18,120 bases of DNA, taken from DASPXY01 sp038227745 (GTDB lineage Bacteria; Planctomycetota; Planctomycetia; Gemmatales; Gemmataceae). This document shows positions 10,060 through 18,097 of the stretch, piece by piece (within the stretch, counting starts at the first letter, position 1; every line of letters starts with the position of its first letter). A program made the position numbers and the translations under genes. Location: contig JBBRPS010000094.1 in the NCBI GenBank assembly GCA_038227745.1, forward strand, positions 1 to 18,120. Direction: 5' to 3'. The notes under the pieces are model-generated. The model was given only the letters and a program-made list of their open reading frames with translations, searched no databases and was not told where the DNA came from.

Positions 10060-10089
10060 TTGACACCCGCCGGGCACTTCCGGTATAGC
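10060..10089 (+). promoter_or_regulatory. Sigma70-type promoter for the lipoprotein gene
   Basis: A perfect minus-35 TTGACA (10060-10065) is followed after 18 bases by TATAGC (10084-10089). The expected transcript start near 10096 leaves a leader of about 40 bases before the GTG start at 10135. Confidence 0.6.
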
Positions 10090-10134
10090 GCGGTCATTCG
10101 TCGAGCACTATCGATCCCGTCCGCGGAGGTGCCG

Positions 10135-10497
10135 GTGCGACCCGGAAGCGTTGCCGCGTTCTGTGCGCTGTTGCTGGCCGGCTGCGGCACGCTGCGCAAC
10201 CTCGACTTCGGCAGCTGCTGTAGCGGCGAGCGGCCCGGCAGCCACCGCGTCTTCGGCGGCGTCCGCGGCGACCTCGAATCCGCGGGCGCCACGGTCGGCA
10301 ACGCCGCAGGCGGGCCAGGGTCGTTCGCCGAGCGCGCCGGCCTGGTGGCGCTGGCGGTCGCGGTCACCGTCCCGGTCACGGCCATCGACCTCCCCCTGTC
10401 CGCCGTCGGTGACACACTGACACTGCCCCTCACGATCCCAACGGCATCCCACGAGGAGCGGCAGCCTGCCGACGCCGAGAAAACCCCGCCGCAGTGA
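10135..10497 (+). CDS. YceK/YidQ-like outer-envelope lipoprotein
   Basis: The product is 120 residues from a GTG start, with GGAGGT just 4 bases upstream; an in-frame GTG at 10129 is an alternative that overlaps that ribosome site. It begins with a short lipoprotein signal: hydrophobic stretch then LLLAGC, so C17 is the expected lipidated cysteine. The C-terminal motif AIDLPLSAVGDTLTLPLTI is typical of the YceK/YidQ family of small lipoproteins (usually about 75-110 residues), whose function is not known. A hydrophobic run (AGLVALAVAVTVPVT) precedes the motif. The charged n-region of the signal is very short, which slightly weakens the signal call. It has its own promoter and is not obviously in an operon. 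Confidence 0.78.
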   Translation: MRPGSVAAFCALLLAGCGTLRNLDFGSCCSGERPGSHRVFGGVRGDLESAGATVGNAAGGPGSFAERAGLVALAVAVTVPVTAIDLPLSAVGDTLTLPLTIPTASHEERQPADAEKTPPQ

Positions 10498-10513
10498 GTC
10501 CCGAGCGACCCCG

Positions 10514-10542
10514 TTGCCGCCGCACGCGCTCCCGCCGATAAT
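10514..10542 (+). promoter_or_regulatory. Promoter candidate for the SDR gene
   Basis: TTGCCG (10514-10519), a 17-base spacer and GATAAT (10537-10542) lie just after the lipoprotein stop. The minus-10 is a good match and the minus-35 a moderate one. The leader to the start at 10588 would be about 40 bases. Confidence 0.5.
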
Positions 10543-10587
10543 TGGTTTGCACCCTTGAGTCCCTCACCCTTTCAGGAGTCGCGGAGC

Positions 10588-11343
10588 ATGGCGTTCTCCC
10601 TCGCAGGACACGTCGCGGTGGTCACCGGCAGCAGCACCGGCCTGGGCAAGGCCATCGCCCTCTCCCTCGGCCAGGCGGGGGCCAAAATCGCCGTCAACTA
10701 CTTCAACAACCACGCCCGCGCCGAGCAGGCGCTCGGCGAGCTGCGCGCCGCCGGCGTCGAGGCCATCGTCGTCCGCTCCGACGTCACCACGGAGGAGGGC
10801 GTCGATCTGCTGTTCCGCGAGGCCGAGAAAAAGCTCGGCCGGCCGGACGTCGTCGTCGCCAACGCCACCTGCGACCAGCCGCACAAGCGCATCGAGGACT
10901 ACGACTGGGACTTCTACCAGTCCATGCTCGACTTCTTCGTCAAGAGCCCCTTCCTGCTGACGCGCCGCGCCCTGCCCTCCATGAAGGAGAAGCGCTGGGG
11001 GCGCATCGTCAACATCACCAGCGAGGTGTTCCAGCGCAGCGTGGGCAACTTCAGCGCCTACGTGGCGGCCAAGGGCGGCCAGGTCGGCTGGTCGCGGAGC
11101 ATGGCGACGGAGCTGGCCCCCTTCGGCGTCACGGTCAACACGGTTGCCCCCGGCTGGATCCCCGTCGAGCGGCACGAAAAGGACCCGCAGGCGGAGAAGG
11201 ACGCCTACTTCGCGCTGATCCCGATGGGCCGCTGGGGCGTGCCGAAGGACGTCGGCGACGCCGTGCTCTACTTCGCCAGCGAGGAGGCATCGTTCGTCAC
11301 CGGGCAGACCCTGTGCGTCAACGGCGGCATGACGCCCTGGTGA
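10588..11343 (+). CDS. Short-chain dehydrogenase/reductase, FabG-like
   Basis: This 251-residue classical SDR oxidoreductase probably reduces or oxidises a carbonyl/alcohol with NAD(P)H in the cytoplasm. The cofactor motif TGSSTGLG is at 13-20. The N-A-G motif appears as NAT (92-94). The catalytic set is N113-region, S145, Y158 and K162 (YVAAK), with the normal 13-residue gap between Ser and Tyr. VNTVAPGW (183-190) and the C-terminal FVTGQTLCVNGGM (236-248) fit the 3-oxoacyl-ACP reductase-like group. The sequence VNYFNN after the second strand suggests NADP preference. The start at 10588 has AGGAG nine bases upstream; a further upstream ATG adds 11 unconserved residues. Many SDRs look like FabG, so the substrate is open. 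No fatty-acid synthesis gene is adjacent, which argues against its being the housekeeping FabG. Confidence 0.92.
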   Translation: MAFSLAGHVAVVTGSSTGLGKAIALSLGQAGAKIAVNYFNNHARAEQALGELRAAGVEAIVVRSDVTTEEGVDLLFREAEKKLGRPDVVVANATCDQPHKRIEDYDWDFYQSMLDFFVKSPFLLTRRALPSMKEKRWGRIVNITSEVFQRSVGNFSAYVAAKGGQVGWSRSMATELAPFGVTVNTVAPGWIPVERHEKDPQAEKDAYFALIPMGRWGVPKDVGDAVLYFASEEASFVTGQTLCVNGGMTPW

Positions 11344-11484
11344 GGGCCTGTACCGCCCCTCTCTTTGTAACATCTGTTAGGGACCGGCGTATCTCCTGTG
11401 CGGACGCCGCCGCAAGCCCCGCACAATCCGCAGCGCGGCCCGAAGCCGCAGGCGGCGCCCGGGCGGATTCCCTTCCCGAGGGGT

Positions 11485-11523
11485 TTTTACTGGACAAAGC
11501 GCACTGCCTTCCCGTTTAATAGG
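11485..11523 (+). promoter_or_regulatory. Shared promoter-like element, copy 1 (beta-repeat protein gene)
   Basis: TTTTACTGGACA (11485-11496), 18 bases of unrelated sequence, then TTTAATAGG (11515-11523). The minus-35 TGGACA and minus-10 TTTAAT are each one base from consensus. The identical blocks with identical spacing recur at 15441-15479. The distance from minus-10 to the start at 11622 is about 100 bases. Confidence 0.75.
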
Positions 11524-11621
11524 ATCCCTGGCGCGCCCGAGGCCGCGCCGGAAGGTAATCGCCCCCGGCGGGACGCGATGGAGTGACCACGTCCGTCTGC
11601 CCTGATGTTAAGGAACTCACC

Positions 11622-14600
11622 ATGGCCATCACCTGCGCTCACTGCTCGCGCGTCAACCCGGCTGAGGCCGCCTACTGCTACCACGACGGCAGCGCCCTGC
11701 GCAGCGGCGGCGGCCCGCGGAACATCGGTGCCCAGGAGTTCCCCGCCGCGTTCGTCTTCCCCTCCGGCCGCACCTGCCGCACCTTCGATCAGCTCGCCCT
11801 CGCCTGCCAGAACGACTGGGCCGCCGCCGTCGCGCTCCTCAGCGCCGGCCACTTCGAGCGCTTCCTCGGCACCATCGGCCGCATCGACCTCGTCATGGCC
11901 GCCCGGTCCGCCGCCGAGTTCCCCGACGCCGACCGCGGCCTCGACCAGTTCCTCGCCCGCCTGCCCACCCAGGCCCTCGCACCCCCCAGGCTCGAGGTCG
12001 TCGGCAGCACCGACATCGACCTCGGCACCCTCCGCGCCGACGCCGACCACCGTTTCGAGATCCGCGTGCGCAACAAGGGCATGCGCCTGCTGTACGGCTC
12101 GGTCGTCTCCGACTGCAAGTGGCTGGCCCTCGGCGAGGATCGCGGCGTTGCGCAGAAGCTGTTCCAGACCAGCGACGACCTCGTCCTCCCCGTCACGGTC
12201 CGCAGCCGTTACCTCCGCGCGGGCAACAAGGGCCTGAAGGGCCGACTCGTCCTCGAGTCGAACGGCGGCAACGTCACCGTCACCATCCGCGTCATCGTCC
12301 CGTCCGTCCCGTTCACCCAGGGCAGCCTCGCCGGCGCCCTGACGCCGCGGCAACTCGCCGAGAAGGCCCGCGCGGCGCCCAAGGAGGCCGCTCCCTTCTT
12401 CGAGAGCGGGGCCATCCGCAAGTGGTACGAGGCCAACGGCTGGGCCTACCCCATCCAGGGGCCGAACGCGGCCGGCCTCGGGGCCGTGCAGCAGTTCTTC
12501 GAGGCCCTCGGCCTGGCGAAGCCGCCGCGCGTCGAATTGAGCGAGCAGGCCCTGAGCCTGCGCGGCAAGCCCGGCGAGGCCTTGCGGCCGACGCTGCAGG
12601 TGCGCGCCCTGGAGAAGCGGCCCGTCTTCGCCACCGCGGCGAGCGACCAGCCCTGGCTCGTCGTCGGGCCGGTCCACGCCATCGGCAGCGTCGCGACCAT
12701 CCCGCTGCAGATCGACCCGGTGCCGAACCAGGCGGGCAAGGTCCTGCAGGCGCGCCTGTCCGTCACCGCCAACGGCGGCCAGCACTTCGTCGTCCCCGTG
12801 TCACTGACCGTCGGCGCGGGGACGGCCATCCGCGCCGCCGCGGCGGCCATCCCGACCATCGCCGTCATCGACACCGCCATCGCGGCCGAACCGCTGCGCA
12901 AGGCGAAGCCGCACGCCCCCGTGCCGCCGCGCGCCCTGAAGCGCAAGCGTGCCACCCCCGACGAACCGCCGGACGGCGATGCGTCCCGGCGTGCCCTGCT
13001 GGTGGTCGGCGGTCTGCTGCTCCTGCTGCTCCTCGCCGGGGGCGTCGTCGCCATCCTGCTGATGTCGGGTTCGGGCGGAACGGTCCAGGTCGCGGTTGAC
13101 GACGAGCCGCCCGAGGAGAAGAAGGGGCCGAAGGGCAACGGGCTGGCGGTCGTCCCGGTGGTGAAGGTCGATATCCAGGACGAGCCGGAGGAGGCGACGA
13201 AGGCGGCGCCGCTGCCGTTCAAGCACCATGTCCAGGACGAGCCGGAGGAGCGCCTCAAGGAGGCGCCGCCGCAGCCCGTCAAGGTCGAGATCAAGGACGA
13301 GGCCGAAGAGGTCGAGCCGGGGGCGCGGATGGGCAAGGGCGGCAGCGGCCCGGTGGACCCCGAGCCGCGCGTCACCTACCGCTACGGACCGAACATGCGC
13401 TTCGGAATCCTGGCCCTGAAGGACACCTTCGGCCGGCCTCTGAACAAGCGGATCACCTTCTCGGGCGACGGTGCGACCAGCAACACCCGCATCAAGGTCA
13501 ACGGCCAGGACGGCGAGTACGGCGAGCCGTCCGGCCGCTGGCTGGTGCGCGCCCAGCCGGTCCCCAACGATCCGGTCCGGCAGAGCCGCAACGGCACCCT
13601 CTCGGTCCTCGCCCTGGGCAAGGTGCGGATCTCCCAGATCGTCGAGATCGTCCCCAGCAAACAGCCCGTCACCGTGGCCCCGGGGACACAGCGGCGGTTG
13701 CTCGACACTGTGCTGTGCCGTTACCAGATCGAAAATCTGGAAAAGCGGACCCACACCATCGGGCTGCGCGTCCAGGTGGACACGCTGATCGGCAACAACG
13801 ACGGCGTGCCCTTCACCGTCCCCGGCTACGCGGGGCTGGTCAACACGATGGCCGATTTCCGCACCTCGAAGCAGGTCCCGGAGTTCATCCAGGCCCTGGA
13901 GGTGCCCAACCTGCAGAACCCCGGCACGGTGGCGAACATGACCCTCAAGCCGGGCGGGGGCCTCGAGCCGCCCGCCCGCGTGAGCCTGACCCACTGGGCC
14001 GGCGGCGGCGCCCCGTGGGAGGTGTCCGTCCAACACATGGGCGGCGACTCCGCGGTCGTCATCTACTGGCCCGAGAAAGTGCTGCAGCCCGGCCAGAAGC
14101 GGCAGTTCGGCTACGCCTACGGCCTGGGCCGCGTGGACGCGGGCGAGGGCGGCGGCCGGCTGGGCATCACCCTGGGCGGCTCGTTCGAGCCGGGCCAGGT
14201 CTTCACCGTGACCGCCTACGTCAACAACCCGGTGCCCAATCAGACTCTGACCCTGGACGTGCCGCAGGGACTGCAGATCCAGAATCCGGCCACGGTCGTG
14301 GTCCCGCCGGCGCAGGGGGCCCCGCCGACCAGCGTGGTCACCTGGAACACGAAGGTTCTGCAGACGGGAGAGTTCCGCATCAAGGTCCGCTCCAGCACCG
14401 GCGTGTCGCAGTCCAAGACCATCACGATCGCCCGGCCGGAAGGCCCGACCGGCGGCAAGCTGGCGATGGAACTGCTGGCGGCGTCGTTCGAGCCGGGGCA
14501 GACCTTCACGGTCGTCGGCAGCGTCACCGCGCCGGTGCCGAACCAGACGCTGACGCTGAACCTGCCGAAGGGGCTGGAGCGCGTCGAGGGGCCGGAGACC

Positions 14601-15368
14601 GCCCCGGTGCCGCCGCCTCCCGACGGCAACAAGGATGGTACGAGCACCCTGAGATGGAAGGTGCGCGTGCTGGAGCCGGGCAAGTTCCCGGTGCGGCTGA
14701 TCTCCAGCACGGGCGTGGCGCGGACGAAGACGCTGACGATCCTCCGCCCGGGGGAGAACGGCGGCCGCTTCGCGCTGACGCTTGGTGGCGACTTCGCTCC
14801 GGGCAAGATCTTTAGCGTGACCGCGGTGGTCACCGAGCCGGTCGCGGGCCAGAAGTTGACGCTGCGGCTGCCCGCGCGGCTGCAGCTGGCCGACGGCGCC
14901 GAGACGCAGCTGGTGCCGCCCGCGCCGGAGAAGGGTGGCATCGCGAGCGTGACGTGGAAGGTGAAAGTGCCACAGCCCGGTAAGTTCCCGCTGCGTGTCG
15001 AGTCGAGTACCGGCGTCGTGCAGAAGAAAACGATCACGATCGAGCAGGCGGACACGAACGACGGCCGCTTCACCCTGGAGCTGTCGGGTGCGATTGCGCC
15101 GGGCAAGGAGTTCGTGGTGACCGGCAAGGTGACGAACCCGGTATCCGGCCAGAAGCTGACGCTGACACTGCCGCGGGCGCTGCTGCTGGTCGAGGGCGCG
15201 CAAACCCAAGCGGTGCCGCGGGGGACGAGCGAGGTGCAGTGGACGGTGCGCGTGCTGGAGCGCGGCCGACTGCCGGTGCGCGTCGAGTCCAGCACCGGTG
15301 TGGCCCGCACGAAAACGATCACGATCACCGAGGTGCAGAACCCGCAGGGCGAGTTGTTCGGGAGGTGA
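11622..15368 (+). CDS. Zinc-ribbon, single-pass membrane protein with four extracytoplasmic beta repeats
   Basis: The product is 1248 residues of unknown function. Residues 5-21 form a short zinc-ribbon-like motif (CAHC and YCYHDG, with His/Asp where the fourth Cys is usual). Residues about 40-120 form an alpha-helical module (CRTFDQLALACQNDW, GHFERFLGTIGRIDLVMAA). Two BACON-like beta domains follow at about 125-235 and 310-400. A basic juxtamembrane segment (KRKRATPDEPPDGD, T445) precedes one transmembrane helix at 459-481; positive-inside charge puts the N-terminus in the cytoplasm. Outside are an acidic stretch with repeated DEPEE (495-570), a beta-rich domain of about 260 residues with DTLIGNNDGVPF (720-731), and four tandem repeats of about 100 residues (844-1240). 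Start ATG 11622 has AAGGA seven bases upstream; the upstream in-frame ATG at 11583 is rejected. Neighbours are an FHA protein and a kinase, so a scaffold or sensor role is inferred. Confidence 0.85.
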   Translation: MAITCAHCSRVNPAEAAYCYHDGSALRSGGGPRNIGAQEFPAAFVFPSGRTCRTFDQLALACQNDWAAAVALLSAGHFERFLGTIGRIDLVMAARSAAEFPDADRGLDQFLARLPTQALAPPRLEVVGSTDIDLGTLRADADHRFEIRVRNKGMRLLYGSVVSDCKWLALGEDRGVAQKLFQTSDDLVLPVTVRSRYLRAGNKGLKGRLVLESNGGNVTVTIRVIVPSVPFTQGSLAGALTPRQLAEKARAAPKEAAPFFESGAIRKWYEANGWAYPIQGPNAAGLGAVQQFFEALGLAKPPRVELSEQALSLRGKPGEALRPTLQVRALEKRPVFATAASDQPWLVVGPVHAIGSVATIPLQIDPVPNQAGKVLQARLSVTANGGQHFVVPVSLTVGAGTAIRAAAAAIPTIAVIDTAIAAEPLRKAKPHAPVPPRALKRKRATPDEPPDGDASRRALLVVGGLLLLLLLAGGVVAILLMSGSGGTVQVAVDDEPPEEKKGPKGNGLAVVPVVKVDIQDEPEEATKAAPLPFKHHVQDEPEERLKEAPPQPVKVEIKDEAEEVEPGARMGKGGSGPVDPEPRVTYRYGPNMRFGILALKDTFGRPLNKRITFSGDGATSNTRIKVNGQDGEYGEPSGRWLVRAQPVPNDPVRQSRNGTLSVLALGKVRISQIVEIVPSKQPVTVAPGTQRRLLDTVLCRYQIENLEKRTHTIGLRVQVDTLIGNNDGVPFTVPGYAGLVNTMADFRTSKQVPEFIQALEVPNLQNPGTVANMTLKPGGGLEPPARVSLTHWAGGGAPWEVSVQHMGGDSAVVIYWPEKVLQPGQKRQFGYAYGLGRVDAGEGGGRLGITLGGSFEPGQVFTVTAYVNNPVPNQTLTLDVPQGLQIQNPATVVVPPAQGAPPTSVVTWNTKVLQTGEFRIKVRSSTGVSQSKTITIARPEGPTGGKLAMELLAASFEPGQTFTVVGSVTAPVPNQTLTLNLPKGLERVEGPETAPVPPPPDGNKDGTSTLRWKVRVLEPGKFPVRLISSTGVARTKTLTILRPGENGGRFALTLGGDFAPGKIFSVTAVVTEPVAGQKLTLRLPARLQLADGAETQLVPPAPEKGGIASVTWKVKVPQPGKFPLRVESSTGVVQKKTITIEQADTNDGRFTLELSGAIAPGKEFVVTGKVTNPVSGQKLTLTLPRALLLVEGAQTQAVPRGTSEVQWTVRVLERGRLPVRVESSTGVARTKTITITEVQNPQGELFGR
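14151..15341 (+). repeat. Four tandem ~100-residue repeats in the beta-repeat protein
   Basis: Repeat units begin at 14151, 14451, 14760 and 15060 (residues 844, 944, 1047, 1147). Each has the pattern GGRxxxxLxxxFxPGxxFxVTxxVxxPVxxQxLTLxLP, then an alternative proline-rich segment with V/TW, and ends with SSTGVxxxKTITI. This resembles adhesion-type immunoglobulin-like (CARDB-like) modules. Repeats 3 and 4 are closest in wording, which suggests internal duplication. Confidence 0.85.
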
Positions 15369-15377
15369 GGAACTCCA

Positions 15378-15405
15378 AAGCCCACGGGTGGCAACCCGTG
15401 GGCTT
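15378..15405. repeat. Palindromic dispersed repeat, copy 2 (intergenic)
   Basis: Arms AAGCCCACGGGT (15378-15389) and ACCCGTGGGCTT (15394-15405) flank a GGCA loop, starting 10 bases after the stop of the beta-repeat gene. It matches the copy in the pyruvate carboxylase gene (1733-1758) in 25 of 26 bases. It may serve as a 3'-end hairpin here, but lacks a T-tract. Confidence 0.85.
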
Positions 15406-15440
15406 GATGTATCCACCCGCGCTGATCGGTTCTCGACGGA

Positions 15441-15479
15441 TTTTACTGGACAGGGTGTGCTCCCCCGCCCTTTAATAGG
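15441..15479 (+). promoter_or_regulatory. Shared promoter-like element, copy 2 (FHA membrane protein gene)
   Basis: TTTTACTGGACA (15441-15452), an 18-base spacer and TTTAATAGG (15471-15479), identical in both blocks and in spacing to the element at 11485-11523. The spacers differ, so this is selection on the boxes and not a recent duplication. The start at 15541 lies 65 bases beyond the minus-10. Confidence 0.78.
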
Positions 15480-15540
15480 GGTACGTTCCCGAGGTGGCGT
15501 TCCGAACCCGCCGGCGCGCGGAGAGAATGAGGGACGGGTC

Positions 15541-16455
15541 ATGTCCTTTCGGTTGTTCATTTATTACTGTGCCCTGTGCGGCGGCTGGGCCGCGTTTCTC
15601 GGCTGGGCGCTGGGCCGCATGATCGCCCCGCACAACCCGTACGGCAACGCCGGCATCAAAGGCATGTGGCTCGGTATGCTCATCGCCCTGGGCCTGAGCC
15701 TCGTGGACGCGGTGTGGAGCCTGTCGCTCAAGCAAATCGGGTTGGTCTTCCAGCGCGTCGGCGTCGCGGTCCTGGTCGGCGTCGTCGGCGGCCTGCTCGG
15801 CGGCATCGTGGGACAGGCGCTCTTCAGCCTGACCGGCGTGATCGGCTTCGTCCTCGGCTGGACCATGACCGGCCTGCTCGTCGGCACGTCGATCGGCGTC
15901 TTCGAGATTCTCTCCGGAGTCATCCGCCAGCAGGACATCCAGGGCGCCAAGAAGAAGCTGATGAAGGGCCTGATCGGCGGGGCCGCGGGGGGCGCCCTCG
16001 GCGGCGTCCTCGCCTGGCTGTTCCGCTCGACCTGGATGGGCGTCTTCAAGACCGACCAACCCGACGAGTTCTGGAGCCCGACGGCCTGGGGCTTCGTGGC
16101 GCTGGGCATGTGCATCGGCCTGCTGATCGGCCTGGCGCAGGTCATCCTCAAGGAGGCCTGGATCAAGGTCGAGAAGGGCCGCCGTGCCGGTCGCGAGATG
16201 ATCCTGTCGAAGGAGAAGACGACGATCGGCCGGGCGGAGTCGTGCGACCTCGGCCTGTTCGGCGACAACCAGATCGAGAAACTGCACGCGGCGATCGTCA
16301 TGGCGGGCAACCGCTACTACCTCGAGGACGCCGCGACGCCCGGCGGGACGTTCGTCAACGAGCAGCGGGTTGTGGGCCGGGTGCCGCTGCAGTCGGGGGA
16401 CATGATCCGCGTCGGCGTCAACGTGCTGTGCTTCCGCGAGCGGCAGAAGCACTGA
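15541..16455 (+). CDS. Polytopic membrane protein with C-terminal FHA domain
   Basis: The 304-residue protein has about six hydrophobic helices in residues 1-205, several rich in glycine (for example GVVGGLLGGIVG and LIGGAAGGALGGVLAWLF). A short basic linker (KVEKGRRAGR) leads to a cytoplasmic FHA domain at 220-304. FHA domains bind phosphothreonine peptides. The core motifs are visible: TTIGRAE (G230, R231), IEKLHA with H249 in place of the commoner SRxHA, and GGTFVN (N273). Replacement of the usual Ser before Arg by Glu-Lys-Leu may weaken or alter peptide binding. The start at 15541 has a GAGGGA ribosome site. Upstream is the shared promoter element; downstream is a Ser/Thr kinase on the same strand, the natural source of phosphothreonine. 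The membrane part has no family that I recognise; a sensor or anchor role is inferred. Confidence 0.9.
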   Translation: MSFRLFIYYCALCGGWAAFLGWALGRMIAPHNPYGNAGIKGMWLGMLIALGLSLVDAVWSLSLKQIGLVFQRVGVAVLVGVVGGLLGGIVGQALFSLTGVIGFVLGWTMTGLLVGTSIGVFEILSGVIRQQDIQGAKKKLMKGLIGGAAGGALGGVLAWLFRSTWMGVFKTDQPDEFWSPTAWGFVALGMCIGLLIGLAQVILKEAWIKVEKGRRAGREMILSKEKTTIGRAESCDLGLFGDNQIEKLHAAIVMAGNRYYLEDAATPGGTFVNEQRVVGRVPLQSGDMIRVGVNVLCFRERQKH

Positions 16456-16542
16456 CGGGCGGGCCTGTCCCCTCTCCCTTCACCAGCCGGAAACTCCGGC
16501 GGGGGCGGCCGGAAAGTTCGCGGAACCCGAAAGAAACGCCCT

Positions 16543-16595
16543 GAGTCTTCCGGGCGTGACTGCTACGATAGAAGGACCGCGCTCCTGGAAGACTC
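16543..16595. promoter_or_regulatory. Inverted repeat flanking a possible kinase promoter
   Basis: GAGTCTTCC (16543-16551) and GGAAGACTC (16587-16595) are perfect inverted repeats, with partial complementarity continuing outwards. Between them lies TACGATAG (16564-16571), a possible minus-10; no good minus-35 is visible. The arrangement could be an operator or a leader hairpin for the kinase gene. A separate 6-base hairpin (16486-16500) follows the FHA gene stop but lacks a T-tract. Confidence 0.35.
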
Positions 16596-16640
16596 GGGGC
16601 GCTGACGCTCACTGCGCAACTGCAACCACGAGAAGGAACC

Positions 16641-18068
16641 ATGCCGCAAGTCATCCGCTGTCCGCACTGTCAGAAACAGATGGGCGTCCCCGACAACGCG
16701 GCCGGCAAGAACGTGCGCTGCCCCGGCTGTAACAAGCCGTTCACGGTCCCCCCGCCTGAACTGGTCGGAGCCGGCGCCGCCGCCCCCCGCGCCGCCGCCG
16801 CCGCGGCCGCCCCGTCAAAGCCGTCGATCAACCTCGGCTCGCCGTCCGCGGCCGCCCCCGCCCCCTCGAGCACGGTCTGCCCCCAGTGCAGCTCGGCCCT
16901 GCTGCCCGGGGCCATCGCCTGCATGGACTGCGGCTTCCTGCTCCAGGGCGACGGCGCGGCCCCCGAGCAAGAAGGGCCGCCGAACCTCTGCCCCAACCCC
17001 GCCTGCGGCGTGGCCAACCCCCCCGGCGACCGTGCCTGCCAGCGCTGCAGCACTCCCCTGCCGATGGCCGGCGGCACCCTGCTGCACAACCGCTATCGCC
17101 TGGAGAAGCTCATCAAGAGCGCCGGCTTCGGCTCGGTCTACCGCGCCACGGACACCAAGAACGGCAACCGCGAGGTCGCGATCAAGGACATGATCAACAT
17201 CGACCCGCAGGAGTTCCCCATCCGCCTCAACTTCTTCCGGCGCGAGGCGGAGACGCTGAAACTGCTCGACAAGATCCCCATTGTGCCGCGCTTCGTGGAC
17301 TTCATTCAGGAGGGCCAGACGGCCCACCTGGTGATGGAGTTCATCCGCGGCAAGGACCTCCTCGACCTGATGGAGGCCAACGGCAACAAGCCGTTCTCCA
17401 TCCCGCAGGTGATCGAGTGGGGCAAGGCCATCTGCGAGGTGCTCGAGCACATGCACCGCCAGTCGCCGCCCCTGATCCACCGCGACCTCAAGCCCGATAA
17501 CATCATGCTCCTGGAGGACCAGCGCTCGATCAAGATGATCGACTTCGGCACGGCCCGCGACCTGGGCAAGACCGCCAAGGAGCGCGCCGCCGGCAAGACG
17601 CGCGTCTACACGGCCGGCTACGCGCCGCCGGAGCAGATCATCGGCAAGCCCGAGCCGCGCAGCGACCTGTACGCCCTGGCCGCCACGCTGTACCACCTCG
17701 CGACGGGGAAGCCCCCCGAGGATCTGGGCATGCACCCCGACCAGACGCTGACCGAGGAGCTGGCCAACCCCGCCTCGACGCTGCCGGCGCAGTACCGCTG
17801 GTTCTTCGAGATCATCAAGATCAACATGGGGGAGGACGTCAACGACCGCTACTTTTCCGCCAAGGAGATCAAAGACGATCTGGGGCGGGGGCGGGTGTCG
17901 AAGGAGCAGCCCTGCCCGAAGTGTCAGGCGAGCAACAAGGTGCGCCAGCCGTACTGCGTCAAGTGCGCGGCGCCGCTGACGGACGTGGTGCTGCTGTGCA
18001 ACAGCTGCGGCAAGGAAAACCGCATGGGCAGTCGTTTCTGCATCTACTGCGGCAACCGCATCCGGTAA
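16641..18068 (+). CDS. Ser/Thr protein kinase with N- and C-terminal zinc ribbons
   Basis: This 475-residue Hanks-type kinase is predicted to be cytoplasmic, as no membrane helix is seen. The N-terminus is a zinc ribbon of the MJ0042 style (CPHC at 7-10, CPGC at 27-30), then an Ala/Pro-rich linker and two more CxxC pairs (80-97 and 117-136). The kinase domain spans about 150-415: glycine loop IKSAGFGSVYRA (158-169), VAIK with K182, HRDLKPDN (280-287), DFG (301-303) and YAPPEQ (327-332, the APE equivalent). All catalytic residues are present, so it should be active. The C-terminus is a double zinc ribbon (CPKC, CVKC, CNSC, CIYC at 425-470). The start has AAGGAA three bases upstream. Zinc ribbons probably bind partners or nucleic acid and may gate activity. 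The adjacent FHA protein and zinc-ribbon membrane protein are plausible readers or substrates, which is inference. Confidence 0.95.
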   Translation: MPQVIRCPHCQKQMGVPDNAAGKNVRCPGCNKPFTVPPPELVGAGAAAPRAAAAAAAPSKPSINLGSPSAAAPAPSSTVCPQCSSALLPGAIACMDCGFLLQGDGAAPEQEGPPNLCPNPACGVANPPGDRACQRCSTPLPMAGGTLLHNRYRLEKLIKSAGFGSVYRATDTKNGNREVAIKDMINIDPQEFPIRLNFFRREAETLKLLDKIPIVPRFVDFIQEGQTAHLVMEFIRGKDLLDLMEANGNKPFSIPQVIEWGKAICEVLEHMHRQSPPLIHRDLKPDNIMLLEDQRSIKMIDFGTARDLGKTAKERAAGKTRVYTAGYAPPEQIIGKPEPRSDLYALAATLYHLATGKPPEDLGMHPDQTLTEELANPASTLPAQYRWFFEIIKINMGEDVNDRYFSAKEIKDDLGRGRVSKEQPCPKCQASNKVRQPYCVKCAAPLTDVVLLCNSCGKENRMGSRFCIYCGNRIR

Positions 18069-18097
18069 CATTGACCCGGCCGCTCGCGGGCTTGCAG

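Noticed and set aside
11398..11586. 62-codon open frame before the beta-repeat gene
   Set aside because: It covers the conserved promoter-like element and is rich in Pro/Arg with no ribosome site or motif.
14151..15341. CRISPR-like or DNA-level tandem array
   Set aside because: The periodicity is about 300 bases and is protein-level repetition with diverged DNA; there are no short identical repeats with unique spacers.
15378..15405. Intrinsic terminator for the beta-repeat gene
   Set aside because: A stable hairpin, but no T-tract follows, and the same sequence occurs inside the pyruvate carboxylase gene, so it is better described as a dispersed palindrome.
12801..15560. 919-codon antisense open frame over the beta-repeat gene
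   Set aside because: Low-complexity His/Arg/Leu-rich sequence with repeats that simply mirror the sense-strand repeats.
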